Source: Sulfurovum sp. UBA12169
GTDB taxonomy: Bacteria > Campylobacterota > Campylobacteria > Campylobacterales > Sulfurovaceae
Reading direction: 5' to 3'
Length of the DNA: 64,000 bases
Assembly: GCA_002742845.1 (NCBI GenBank)
Contig: DLUH01000004.1
Span: forward strand, 41,356-105,355
In this document: piece by piece, positions 25,203-33,158 of the stretch
Layout: the number at the start of each line of letters is the position of its first letter
How positions within the stretch are numbered: the stretch's first letter is position 1
Made by a program: the position numbers and the translations under genes
The notes under the pieces: model-generated
Databases searched by the model: none
Seen by the model: only the letters and a program-made list of their open reading frames with translations
Told to the model about the DNA's origin: nothing

Positions 25203-25775
25203 ATGAAAATTTCTAAAATACTTACAAACGGTTCAGTTTTCGCAATATTGTCAGGTTTTCTTTACGGTGCTCCTTTCGAAGTAGACATTGAGCACTCAAG
25301 CGTAGGGTTTAAGATCAAGCATCTTATGATCAGCAATGTCAAGGGACATTTTTCCAAATTTAACGGAACGTATGATCTAGATAATGGCATACTTAAATCG
25401 CTAAACGGTACGATAGAAGCCGCCTCTATCGATACGGGCATTGAAAAACGTGACAACCACCTTCGAAGCGCAGATTTCTTGGAGGCGGAGAAATATCCTC
25501 AGATCACTTTTAAGATGACCTCTTTTAAGGATAGTGATGAAGTCTCAGGAGATCTCACTATCCACGGGGTCACCAAAAGCGTAACTTTAGAGGCAGAGAT
25601 ATCAGACGCCATTAAAGACCCGATGGGCAATACGCGCAGCGGTATTTCTCTTGAGGGCAAGATCAAACGCAGCGATTTTGGACTCACATGGAATAAAGCA
25701 CTTGAGGCGGGCGGCGTTGTCGTAGGCGACGAAGTGAAGCTGTCTATCGAACTGGAAGGAATCGAAAAGAAATAA
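25203..25775 (+). CDS. YceI-family periplasmic lipocalin-like protein
   Basis: A 190-residue exported protein: Sec signal (about 1-22), then the YceI beta-barrel, with VDIEHSSVGFKIKHLM near the start, the KRDNHLRSADFLEAEKYPQITF block and the KRSDFGLTWNKALEAGGVVVGDEVKL end. The family binds isoprenoid-like molecules such as ubiquinone/menaquinone precursors. It is directly followed (no gap) by the TetR-type regulator gene. Confidence 0.9.
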   Translation: MKISKILTNGSVFAILSGFLYGAPFEVDIEHSSVGFKIKHLMISNVKGHFSKFNGTYDLDNGILKSLNGTIEAASIDTGIEKRDNHLRSADFLEAEKYPQITFKMTSFKDSDEVSGDLTIHGVTKSVTLEAEISDAIKDPMGNTRSGISLEGKIKRSDFGLTWNKALEAGGVVVGDEVKLSIELEGIEKK

Positions 25776-26411
25776 ATGCCAAGGCCCGCCACCAAAGAGA
25801 AGATCCTCTCCGCTGCACTAAAACTGTTCAACGAGAAAAACACTCAAGCCGCGACAACAAATCATATCGCCGCGGCTTTGGAAATGAGCCCCGGAAACCT
25901 TCACTACCATTTTAAAAATCGCGAAGCGATTGTCTTTGCACTCTATGAGCAGATGCTGTCCAAAAGCGTTCTTGCGAATGCAGCGCTTCCTTCTTCGATC
26001 ACGCAGGTGCACGAACATCAAATATATTTGGCAAAAGTCTACTGGGCATACCGTTTTTTTAACCGAGAACTGCTTTTTTTGCTTTCTCGTGATCCTAAAT
26101 TGAAAACCCGCTACATCAAAGAAAATACGGCACACAAACAACGCATCCGTATCGTGTTTGAGCAGCTTTCAGCCAACGGATATCTTGACATCCCCGCAGA
26201 TCATGTTTATACCCAGCTTACAGATACCGTACTGCTTTGCAACCAGTTTTGGCACTCACATCTGGAGACATTGGGCATTGAAGTGGATGAAGCAAACTTT
26301 GCGGGCGGCTTTGAGCATATCGAAGGGGCAATGCACCCTTATTTGACATCCAAAGCATTAGAGGAACTCGCCGCATTGCAAGATAAAAATCTTGGAAAAA
26401 AGAATATTTAA
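25776..26411 (+). CDS. TetR-family transcriptional regulator
   Basis: A 211-residue regulator with an N-terminal TetR HTH (KEKILSAALKLFNEKNTQAATTNHIAAALEMSPGNLHYHFKNREAI) and a larger helical ligand domain. The C-terminal part resembles the TetR_C group with NxxL and aromatic residues but the ligand is unknown. The ATG follows the yceI stop without a gap, so both are in one unit; autoregulation at the yceI promoter is plausible. Confidence 0.9.
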   Translation: MPRPATKEKILSAALKLFNEKNTQAATTNHIAAALEMSPGNLHYHFKNREAIVFALYEQMLSKSVLANAALPSSITQVHEHQIYLAKVYWAYRFFNRELLFLLSRDPKLKTRYIKENTAHKQRIRIVFEQLSANGYLDIPADHVYTQLTDTVLLCNQFWHSHLETLGIEVDEANFAGGFEHIEGAMHPYLTSKALEELAALQDKNLGKKNI

Positions 26412-26579
26412 AACAATCCCGAAGATAAACCTAAAGAAGCAAAATTAATTAATTTACCAAATATGCTTCACGATTATAGTAGATTAAATTTGTTATGAAA
26501 TGGATATTGAAACAAGCGGATGAATTTAGTTTTCAGCTTTTCGCCCGCCATTTTTTGAAAGAAAAATCCTATTTTCTCT

Positions 26580-26610
26580 TGCTGTCTTGAGCCAAGCTCT
26601 CAAGACAGCA
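26580..26610. terminator. Hairpin between convergent tetR and RCC1-lipoprotein genes
   Basis: Perfect 12-bp stem TGCTGTCTTGAG/CTCAAGACAGCA with a 7-base loop, touching the stop codon of the minus-strand gene at 26611. The plus strand continues TTATTCTT, a modest U tract; the minus strand has none. Probably a terminator serving mainly the plus strand, or a 3' RNA stabiliser for both. Confidence 0.6.
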
Positions 26611-27741
26611 TTATTCTTCGATCGTCCGCCCTATCTTTATAGGCGCATTTTTATTTACAGTGGTACCGTCGCCAAGCTGGCCCTCACTGTTACGTCCCCA
26701 GCTCCAAAGGGTACCGTCGCTTTTGATCGCAGTAGTATGATAATACCCGGCAGAAATTTGTTGCCAATTACTATCATCATTGACCGGAATGGGTTTATAG
26801 CTGGACGCATTAGTACCGTCGCCAAGCTGTCCAAAACCGTTATCTCCCCAGCTCCAAAGGGTACCGCCGCTTTTGATAGCGGCGGTATGAAAATACCCGG
26901 CAGAAACCTGTATCCAGTCGGCGGCATGGGTAGCTTCCTGTACCGGGCTACTTCGATTTATCGTGGTACTATCGCCAAGCTGGCCATAAGAGTTATATCC
27001 CCAGCTCCAGAGGGTACCGTTATTTTTGATAGCGGCGGTATGAAAATACCCAGTAGAAACCTGTACCCAGTCGGTGCCATGAGTAGCTTCCTGTACCGGG
27101 CTATTTTGTCTTGTCGTAGTACCGTCGCCAAGCTCGCCATAAGAGTTATTTCCCCAGCTCCAAAGGGTACCGTTATTTTTGATAGCGGCAGTATAATTAC
27201 CTCCGGCAGAAACCTGTACCCAGTCGGTGGCATGAGTAGCTTCCTGTACTGGGCTGCTTTGGTTTATCGTGGTACCGTCGCCAAGCTGACCATCACTGTT
27301 ATATCCCCAGCTCCAAAGGGTACCGTCGCTTTTGACAGCGGAAGTATGAACACCTCCGGCAGAAACCTGTATCCAATATAGAGCATGAACCGTCACGGTT
27401 ACCTGCACGGCATCACTGCCGTCTGTGATCTCGATGGTTCCTGTATCGCTTGCATTAGTCTCTTGCGTTTTAGTATAGGTGATTGTACTGCCGTTTATAT
27501 CAAAGTGACCGTAATTCCCCTGTGTAAGAACTTTCGCATTGAGCGTATCGTTATCTTCATCTTCGCTAGATGAGGCAATCTCCCACTCAGCGGTGATGTT
27601 GGATTCATTGACATTCAACGTCATATTAAAATCCGATGCGCTTGGCACATTGTTCTCAACATAATGCACATTACTATCATTACACCCGCTTAAGAATACT
27701 CCCGCGACCAATAAAGAAAATAACCACTTTTTCAAATACAT
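26611..27741 (-). CDS. RCC1-repeat lipoprotein
   Basis: A 376-residue surface or periplasmic lipoprotein: hydrophobic signal with lipobox FLSGC (Cys at about residue 20), an Asp/Glu/Asn-rich immunoglobulin- or cadherin-like N-terminal region (about 30-120), then five RCC1 repeats of about 51 residues, each with the pattern VSAGxxHTxAIKxxGTLWSWGxNxxGQLGDGT. Five repeats would be an incomplete seven-bladed propeller unless the N-terminal region contributes. Function unknown; bacterial RCC1 proteins often bind partners at the surface. It lies alone between convergent and divergent neighbours. Confidence 0.8.
   Translation of the reverse strand: MYLKKWLFSLLVAGVFLSGCNDSNVHYVENNVPSASDFNMTLNVNESNITAEWEIASSSEDEDNDTLNAKVLTQGNYGHFDINGSTITYTKTQETNASDTGTIEITDGSDAVQVTVTVHALYWIQVSAGGVHTSAVKSDGTLWSWGYNSDGQLGDGTTINQSSPVQEATHATDWVQVSAGGNYTAAIKNNGTLWSWGNNSYGELGDGTTTRQNSPVQEATHGTDWVQVSTGYFHTAAIKNNGTLWSWGYNSYGQLGDSTTINRSSPVQEATHAADWIQVSAGYFHTAAIKSGGTLWSWGDNGFGQLGDGTNASSYKPIPVNDDSNWQQISAGYYHTTAIKSDGTLWSWGRNSEGQLGDGTTVNKNAPIKIGRTIEE
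26660..27370 (-). repeat. Tandem 150-153 bp repeats encoding RCC1 units
   Basis: The block GCTCCAAAGGGTACCG (or close variants) recurs at 26701, 26851, 27004, 27157 and 27310, spacing 150, 153, 153 and 153 bp. High DNA identity between units implies recent duplication or conversion. Confidence 0.85.
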
Positions 27742-27803
27742 ACCCCTTCCTTCTCTTCTTTTACTATATTATACTATAAGGTCTATATCAATTGTCACCA
27801 GAA

Positions 27804-27817
27804 TGTATCCAGATACA
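27804..27817. promoter_or_regulatory. 14-bp palindrome upstream of the RCC1 lipoprotein gene
   Basis: TGTATC-CA-GATACA, perfect 6-2-6 inverted repeat, 63 bp before the minus-strand start codon. Possible operator. Confidence 0.35.
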
Positions 27818-27821
27818 ATAA

Positions 27822-27956
27822 AATTTAGAAGCTTTTATCTATGCGCTTGACAAAGTCCCAAAAGATAAGCTTGTGTTTGACCATCAAAAGATTTTTGAAG
27901 AGCACATGAAACAAAGAGCCGACGCTCAAGAGAATGATACTTTGCCGATCGTTTAG
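27822..27956 (+). pseudogene. C-terminal gene remnant
   Basis: A stop-free frame encodes about 44 residues (containing ALDKVPKDKLVFDHQKIFEE and ending DTLPIV) with coding-like, charged composition and a proper stop at 27954, but no start codon. It looks like the tail of a lost small gene. The parent family is not identified. Confidence 0.3.
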
Positions 27957-28209
27957 CGCACGAGTGAGGGTGCGGTCTTTGCTTTGATGTACGCTTTGAG
28001 TATAGAAGGGTGAATATGCTCATCATTTTTCACACCGTAAACGAATTGTATAAATAAGATTATTTTAGTCTTGTTTAAGCGTATCATACTATAATGTATT
28101 TTTATGCAAAAAATAATATATGATAATAGTACCGTTATGTTTGCCCTTACGGGAGTGTACGGCAACGGCATTCATAGAGTAAAATATTTTTAAATCTCAA
28201 GGAGACACT

Positions 28210-28923
28210 ATGCGATATTTGGCAGGGCTAATCATGATTTTGATACTCTCAGGATGCGGAAATGACAAAAAAGAGGTGCGCTATAACGGTGCAGCACTTT
28301 TAAAAAACAAGTGCGGGGCATGCCACAATCTTAAAATGCCGCCTGATACTTATGAAGACGAGAAAGCGCCTCCAATGATGGCAGTTGTTTTTCACTTAAA
28401 AGATTTTATGAAAATTAAAGACGATAAAGACAAAAACGAGAAGTTCATCCCTTTTATTCAAGACTATACTCTCGAACCGAGCAGGGAAAAATCCTACTGC
28501 GACGAAACGAGTTTGGATGCCTACGGCCTGATGCCTTCGCTAAAAGGGAGTGTAACGGAAGACGAATTAAAAGCGATTGCCGAACATATCTATACTTTTT
28601 ACAATCAGGAAGAATACCTTAAGGATATGCAGGCAAAAGCAGCCTTTTATGCATTGCCAAAAGGCGAACAGCTGGTGAGAAAGACCGGATGTCTGAATTG
28701 CCACGATATACAGAAAGCGAAAGTCGGCCCGTCTTTTGCAATGATGGCAGACAGAGAACCCGAAGAGATCATAAGCGTGATTCAAAACGGAAGCCAAGGC
28801 AAATGGGAGGGATTTCGCAATATGCTGATGCCCGCATTCAAAAATAAATTTACACAAGACGAGTTGCGCATTTTACAAGAATGGATACATACTTTAGGGG
28901 GCAAGGAGAAAGCAAATCCTTGA
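28210..28923 (+). CDS. Diheme c-type cytochrome lipoprotein
   Basis: A 237-residue periplasmic electron carrier: lipoprotein signal with lipobox ILSGC (Cys16), first haem motif CGACH in the N-terminal domain, second CLNCH near residue 162. Methionines in LMPSL and MLMPAFKNKFT are likely sixth haem ligands of the two class I domains. An AAGGAG site lies before the ATG. No oxidase or reductase gene is adjacent, so its partner is unknown. Confidence 0.88.
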   Translation: MRYLAGLIMILILSGCGNDKKEVRYNGAALLKNKCGACHNLKMPPDTYEDEKAPPMMAVVFHLKDFMKIKDDKDKNEKFIPFIQDYTLEPSREKSYCDETSLDAYGLMPSLKGSVTEDELKAIAEHIYTFYNQEEYLKDMQAKAAFYALPKGEQLVRKTGCLNCHDIQKAKVGPSFAMMADREPEEIISVIQNGSQGKWEGFRNMLMPAFKNKFTQDELRILQEWIHTLGGKEKANP

Positions 28924-29033
28924 ACTGCCAAAAAAAGTAAATTACGTCAGGATAGTGCATGAAATGCTTTGTCTGCAGCATAACATCAATTATGCTACAC
29001 TATTAAAAGAAGAAGCTAAAAATAAAAAAAAGA

Positions 29034-29042
29034 GGGGGGGGG
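29034..29042 (+). repeat. G9 homopolymer in the translation-start region of the DUF3616 gene
   Basis: Nine consecutive G residues end 3 bp before the ATG at 29046 and take the place of the Shine-Dalgarno. Poly-G tracts of this size are slippage-prone contingency loci in Campylobacterota, so tract length could tune translation. Confidence 0.6.
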
Positions 29043-29045
29043 AAT

Positions 29046-30185
29046 ATGTCATCAAAAAAAATACTCATCGAATTTGAACCTAATGCAGACAATCTGGACA
29101 AAAAGAAGGAATTGCGTGACGGGCTCTCGGTTGTTCTGCAAATCAAAGATACTCTCTGGGTTGCAAACGATGAAACCGTTGGATTAGAGAAACTTCGGCT
29201 GCTTCGAAACAGCACAGACGAAAAGTTTGCAAAGGCCTCAAGGCATAAGCATTATTGTTTGTACGACTTTCTCAAACTGCCTGTCGATAGACCTGAAAAT
29301 CCCAAAGATCTTGAAGAGATCGATGTTGAAGGGTTAGCGTACGACGGTCACTACTTGTGGCTGACAGGCTCACACAGCCTCAAGCGTAAACGTCCTGATG
29401 CTGCATTGAATGCCAAAACCATTGCAAAGGAGCTTGGAGAGCTCTCCAGCGACGGAAACAGGTATATTTTAGCCCGAATACCTGTCGTCGATGATGAGGA
29501 GGGGGTGGAGATTGTCAAAAAATACAAAAAAGAATCCAAACTTTACCATGCTGCCCAGCTTGCGGGAGATGAAACAGGCAATGAATTAACCAAAGCCCTT
29601 CGAAAGGATCGTCATATTGGCCCATTTATGGGAATTCCCGGCAAAGACAACGGTTTTGATATCGAAGGTTTGGCTGTTTGTGGGAAGCGGATATTTTTAG
29701 GGCTCAGAGGCCCGGTTCTCCGCGGATGGGCGATGATCATTGAAATCGAACCCAAAGCATCTTCAAAAAAGCCTTCTTGGCTGAAACTTAAACCCATAGG
29801 TCCTAAAAAAGCACTCTACCGCAAACATTTCATCTATCTTAACGGGTTAGGGATAAGAGATCTTTGTGCCGACGAAAATGATATGCTGATCCTGGCAGGG
29901 CCAACCATGGATCTTGACGGTCCGGTCAGCGTCATGAGATGGAAGGGCGGCGCATCACCCAAAAAGCCCTCTGCCGTTTTGGCAGATGAACTTGAAAAAG
30001 TTTTCGACATTCCCTTTGGCTTTCGCAAAGATCATGCGGAGGGTATTGCATTTTTTGCTTCCGAGGGGAATCGTATTGATTCTGTCATTGCCGTTCATGA
30101 TTCTGCTTCCCAAGAGAGGCAGATTGGCGAAAGTTCCGTATTGGCTGATCTCTTTGATTTGCCTGCATCCGATAAAGCAGACTAA
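29046..30185 (+). CDS. DUF3616 domain protein
   Basis: A 379-residue protein without signal peptide, matching DUF3616 (beta-propeller-like): repeated segments IDVEGLAYDGHYLWLTGSHS, NGFDIEGLAVCGKRIFLGLRGPVLRGWA, and HAEGIAFF. Function unknown. It stands alone between the diheme cytochrome and the convergent recombinase; translation starts just after a G9 tract. Confidence 0.75.
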   Translation: MSSKKILIEFEPNADNLDKKKELRDGLSVVLQIKDTLWVANDETVGLEKLRLLRNSTDEKFAKASRHKHYCLYDFLKLPVDRPENPKDLEEIDVEGLAYDGHYLWLTGSHSLKRKRPDAALNAKTIAKELGELSSDGNRYILARIPVVDDEEGVEIVKKYKKESKLYHAAQLAGDETGNELTKALRKDRHIGPFMGIPGKDNGFDIEGLAVCGKRIFLGLRGPVLRGWAMIIEIEPKASSKKPSWLKLKPIGPKKALYRKHFIYLNGLGIRDLCADENDMLILAGPTMDLDGPVSVMRWKGGASPKKPSAVLADELEKVFDIPFGFRKDHAEGIAFFASEGNRIDSVIAVHDSASQERQIGESSVLADLFDLPASDKAD

Positions 30186-30230
30186 TGCCAAAATAAATTA
30201 CGACGGTTTCGACAGTACGGCAGCAAGATC

Positions 30231-31145
30231 TTACAATGTATCCAGATAGGCTCGCTGAACTTCTTTCTGGTTTGGGTTTGTGTAGATCATAGTTGTTTGA
30301 ATGCTTGCATGGCCAAGCAGCTCTTTGACCGTTACAATATTGACGTCTTTGGCGAGCATCGTTTTTGCAAAAGTATGTCTTAAGATGTGTGCGCCACTAT
30401 AGTGGATGCCTATTTTTTTATACACATTGTTGAGTAATCTATAGATCTGCGATCCGTCCATCACTTTGCCGGATTTTGTTGTGGCGATATAGTCTATTGT
30501 ATTTCTTTTATAGTAAGAGAGTTCTTGTTCTATATATTTTTTTGGGATATAGAGCGTTCTTTCCTTGTCACCTTTGCCGATCGTATGGATCACATAAAGC
30601 TCGCCGTCTTCATGAAAATCGTTTGCTTTTAAAACTTCCAACTCCCCTCTTCTGGCTCCGGAATAGAGGAGTATTTTGAGTATCAGCGAAACCCTGACAT
30701 TCAAAAACTTCTCAAGTCTAAGCGACGCTAAATAAGTTTCAAGAGCTCTCACATCCCTGTTTTCAACGCCTTTTGGGGTTCGCCTGGGCACTTTTATATT
30801 GATCTTAAAAATTGTAGAGAGTTTGATGTCGGTATCCAAATTTTCATTGATGAATGTAAAAAATGTTTTGAGATGGGTGATGTAAAGCTTTTTAGAACTC
30901 ATCTGCAGTTCGCTCTGTTTTTCCAAAACAAGGTTTTTGTATTCCAAAAAATTCATGATGTCAATTTTTTTCAAATTCTCAAATGAAAGTGCTTTGTCAT
31001 ACTGTTTGGCGAATTCGATGAAACTTTTAATCGTAGTATTATAGGAGATAATGGTATATTTTGATTTGTTGGTCAGTTTTAGCTCATTGACAAAATACTC
31101 GAAAAATCGCTCCAATTCTCCTGCAAATGATTTATTTTTCATCAA
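30231..31145 (-). CDS. Tyrosine recombinase (XerH/phage-integrase family)
   Basis: A 304-residue site-specific recombinase. The N-terminal SAM-like core-binding domain spans about 10-105. The catalytic domain has R165 (SGARRGE), a Lys in the beta-hairpin near 191-195, H253 and R256 (HILRHTFA), H279 (LLGHAS) and nucleophile Y288 (TMIYTNP). All catalytic residues are intact. It could be the Campylobacterota XerH chromosome-dimer resolvase or an integron/island-type recombinase; the accessory neighbourhood leaves both open. A 28-bp palindrome lies 33 bp upstream of its start. Confidence 0.85.
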   Translation of the reverse strand: MMKNKSFAGELERFFEYFVNELKLTNKSKYTIISYNTTIKSFIEFAKQYDKALSFENLKKIDIMNFLEYKNLVLEKQSELQMSSKKLYITHLKTFFTFINENLDTDIKLSTIFKINIKVPRRTPKGVENRDVRALETYLASLRLEKFLNVRVSLILKILLYSGARRGELEVLKANDFHEDGELYVIHTIGKGDKERTLYIPKKYIEQELSYYKRNTIDYIATTKSGKVMDGSQIYRLLNNVYKKIGIHYSGAHILRHTFAKTMLAKDVNIVTVKELLGHASIQTTMIYTNPNQKEVQRAYLDTL

Positions 31146-31177
31146 AAACCTCCATTTTTACCAAATTTTTTTATATT

Positions 31178-31205
31178 ATACACTATTATAATCATAATAG
31201 TGTAT
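31178..31205. promoter_or_regulatory. 28-bp near-ideal palindrome upstream of the recombinase
   Basis: ATACACTATTAT-AATC-ATAATAGTGTAT, 12-bp perfect arms around a 4-bp centre. The layout suits either a recombinase crossover site or an operator controlling the recombinase gene, whose start is at 31145. Confidence 0.55.
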
Positions 31206-31380
31206 TAACAAAAAGCATTTTTTGACATTAAATAGATATTTGTACATGAATAAAGTAAAGAGCAGGGCGATATATTGGCAAAAGTCGGGTATAAATCTAA
31301 AAAGGAATTTTCACCCATTTATCTCCGCTTTTACGGAGATATAGGTAGAGAGGGGAAGAGGAAGAGAAAAATGCAGACAA

Positions 31381-31842
31381 CTACATATTTAGATAGTCAA
31401 TGAGAGCTTTTGTAACTTCTTTAAAACTTAGCACTCTTTTGCCGTTATTTTTTTCCATGTATGTCTTTGCCGCCCAGGCATTTGAAAATGCGGGAAGATC
31501 ATCACCAGCCGGTGATGTGTTGTGGCTTCCAAAAACATAATATGCTTTTGTAGCATCAATCGCTTCAAGCGTATTAAAGTCTGTAACTAAAATTTCTGCG
31601 ATATCCAGATTGTCTTTTAACTCATACTCAGGAAATCTTGATGGATCAAAATAAAAATCAAACATACTTTTTGGGCTGCAGAAAAAAGCGACTTTACCAT
31701 TTTTCATAGTAATTTTTGATACCCACGTCGGCGCTTTATATACATTCAGCTTTCTTATCAAACAAATATCATCTTTTGATGCCTTAATGGGATCAGCAGA
31801 CAGTAAAACAAAAAACGACATTAAAACTAGTAAAAATTTCAT
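31381..31842 (-). CDS. nosL: NosL-like accessory protein, terminal gene of the nos operon
   Basis: A 153-residue exported protein (signal about 1-16) with the NosL fold pattern: VSKITMKNGKVAFFCSPKSMFDFYF, AYYVFGSHNTSPAGDDLPAF and NNGKRVLSFKEV. NosL delivers copper to NosZ. The usual CxxCGM metal motif is not present; only a lone Cys (DDICLIRK) stands in its place, with a second Cys in FFCS. It follows nosY by 9 bp. The nosL name rests on position and family; metal binding may differ from the classical protein. Confidence 0.75.
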   Translation of the reverse strand: MKFLLVLMSFFVLLSADPIKASKDDICLIRKLNVYKAPTWVSKITMKNGKVAFFCSPKSMFDFYFDPSRFPEYELKDNLDIAEILVTDFNTLEAIDATKAYYVFGSHNTSPAGDDLPAFSNAWAAKTYMEKNNGKRVLSFKEVTKALIDYLNM

Positions 31843-31851
31843 AGATTCTCC

Positions 31852-32679
31852 TTACACCAAATCTTTTTTTCGAAATACATTATAGCCTACTATGGCAAAC
31901 AGAAATCCAAGCAACGTTGGATAGAGGATGGAAAAAATAACAAAAGTCAATTGACTCATCGTATCAAGAATGTAAAAAGCAACAGGGCCCATGACGGTTA
32001 ATTCGGGATCAAATAGAGATATTGCAGCCACTCTAAAGATTTCCATTGGATTGGCTAAAGCAATGGACAAAATCACGCCGTCATTTACTCTATTTTGCAT
32101 CATTATTGAAATAAGCGCAATGTCGATAAATGCAAGCAGAAAAATCCAGATAAAAAATGCAACTCCCAATGCCATCTCCGATGAACGAACGATCGAAGAG
32201 ATCAAAAAAGCAATGCCTAAAAATGAAGAGGTCATTGCAAACAAAAGTCCTACATAGAGAAGAAAGATAGACCAAGGTATTTCAGCGCCCCTAAGAACAC
32301 CGTATAAAATAGCGGCCACCATTGCCAAGAATACAGGTAAGAATACTGTTATAAATCTCCCAGATATTTTTCCCCAATAGTACTGCGACAATGAAATGGG
32401 AAATGATAGCATGTATTCCAATGTATGGTTGTCTCTGTCGCCAGAAATTGACCTTACGGTAGTAATAAGTATAAAAATAGGAAGTATTACGATAGTAACC
32501 TGAATGTACATCAAAAGCAATCGGCTTAACCCGCTAAAACCCATCACTTGTGACTCTGTTATTCCTGCTATAAAAAATAACGCGATAAGACCTCCAAACA
32601 CTAATGAATATATCAAAAACCATTTTGCACGCAACGATTCTTTCAAGTCAAGATACGCTATTAACATTAAATTTTTCAT
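31852..32679 (-). CDS. nosY: ABC-2 type permease NosY
   Basis: A 275-residue membrane protein with six hydrophobic segments, the permease partner of NosF and NosD in NosZ copper-centre assembly. Conserved features are the amphipathic start LDLKESLRAKWF, the GDRDNHTLEYMLSFPISLSQYYWGK loop typical of NosY, and a C-terminal helix. Start overlaps the preceding NosL gene by 4 bp (ATGA). Confidence 0.9.
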   Translation of the reverse strand: MKNLMLIAYLDLKESLRAKWFLIYSLVFGGLIALFFIAGITESQVMGFSGLSRLLLMYIQVTIVILPIFILITTVRSISGDRDNHTLEYMLSFPISLSQYYWGKISGRFITVFLPVFLAMVAAILYGVLRGAEIPWSIFLLYVGLLFAMTSSFLGIAFLISSIVRSSEMALGVAFFIWIFLLAFIDIALISIMMQNRVNDGVILSIALANPMEIFRVAAISLFDPELTVMGPVAFYILDTMSQLTFVIFSILYPTLLGFLFAIVGYNVFRKKDLV

Positions 32680-33158
32680 TTTTTAAAACTCTTTACATTT
32701 TTTTTATTTTCAATAAAAAGAACCCTCTGGCACATTTGTTCATAATTTAACACCTCTTCCCCTGCAGGGATAGAACTATTGCTTTCATGTGCACCAAGGC
32801 CATAAGCCATCGGGGTTAATGTGACAGTATTATAGAGCGCTTTTCTGGCATCTATCCAATTTCCTGTTGTACAATCTGTCACCCAAATTTTGGCTTTATC
32901 TTTCCATTCAATTTTTTCTTCTTCAAACCAAAGAACCGCACATCCTATGTCATCGAACTTATAGTTTTTTCCATTTTCCGGATTTATGACTTGTGCCGCA
33001 TTTTTTCTGTCACTTATTACCATAACACATCTTACGCACATATCCCTATCCCAATGAATTTTTTCAACTGCATTGGGATCTTTTTCTTCGCATCCGCTCA
33101 AAAAAATTGATGCAAACAAAGCTATAACCAGAAAAAAGATTAAACTAAATTTTTTCAT
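32676..33158 (-). CDS. NosL-family lipoprotein inserted between nosF and nosY
   Basis: A 160-residue lipoprotein with lipobox FLSGC (C23), followed by a NosL domain: MCVRCVM (C41, C44, M46) in place of CxxCGM, then NYKFDDIGCAVLWFEE, WVTDCTTGNWIDARKALY and the TPMAYGLGAHES block that is highly typical of NosL. I start at ATG 33158 behind GGGGGA, 14 bp inside nosF; the longer frame lacks a ribosome site. It probably donates Cu(I) to NosZ. Which of the five NosL-type genes is the true orthologue cannot be decided by eye, and this one best keeps the family core. Confidence 0.88.
   Translation of the reverse strand: MKKFSLIFFLVIALFASIFLSGCEEKDPNAVEKIHWDRDMCVRCVMVISDRKNAAQVINPENGKNYKFDDIGCAVLWFEEEKIEWKDKAKIWVTDCTTGNWIDARKALYNTVTLTPMAYGLGAHESNSSIPAGEEVLNYEQMCQRVLFIENKKNVKSFKK

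Larger units (their letters stand above)
27742..28209. other. 468-bp stretch without an intact gene
   Basis: Contains a 14-bp palindrome (27804-27817) upstream of the RCC1 gene, a 44-codon in-frame remnant on the plus strand ending at 27956, AT-rich DNA with several TATAAT-like hexamers, and the ribosome site of the following cytochrome gene. No RNA gene is apparent. Confidence 0.4.

Noticed and set aside
26587..27381. Plus-strand 264-codon repetitive frame opposite the RCC1 gene
   Set aside because: It mirrors the RCC1 repeats; composition is unnatural, and the minus frame has a lipobox signal and recognisable repeats.
27802..30248. 14-bp direct repeat AATGTATCCAGATA flanking the cytochrome-DUF3616 segment, the right copy in the 3' end of the recombinase gene
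   Set aside because: Several 14-bp matches are expected by chance in 64 kb, and no duplication of a longer att-like core is visible.
31321..31340. ATCTCCG/CGGAGAT hairpin downstream of the nos operon
   Set aside because: No T run on either strand, so I do not call it a terminator, though it may mark the operon end.
31275..31403. Plus-strand 42-codon frame (TTG start) running into the antisense of the last nos gene
   Set aside because: No ribosome site, unusual start, overlaps a real gene tail; perhaps a remnant but not supportable.
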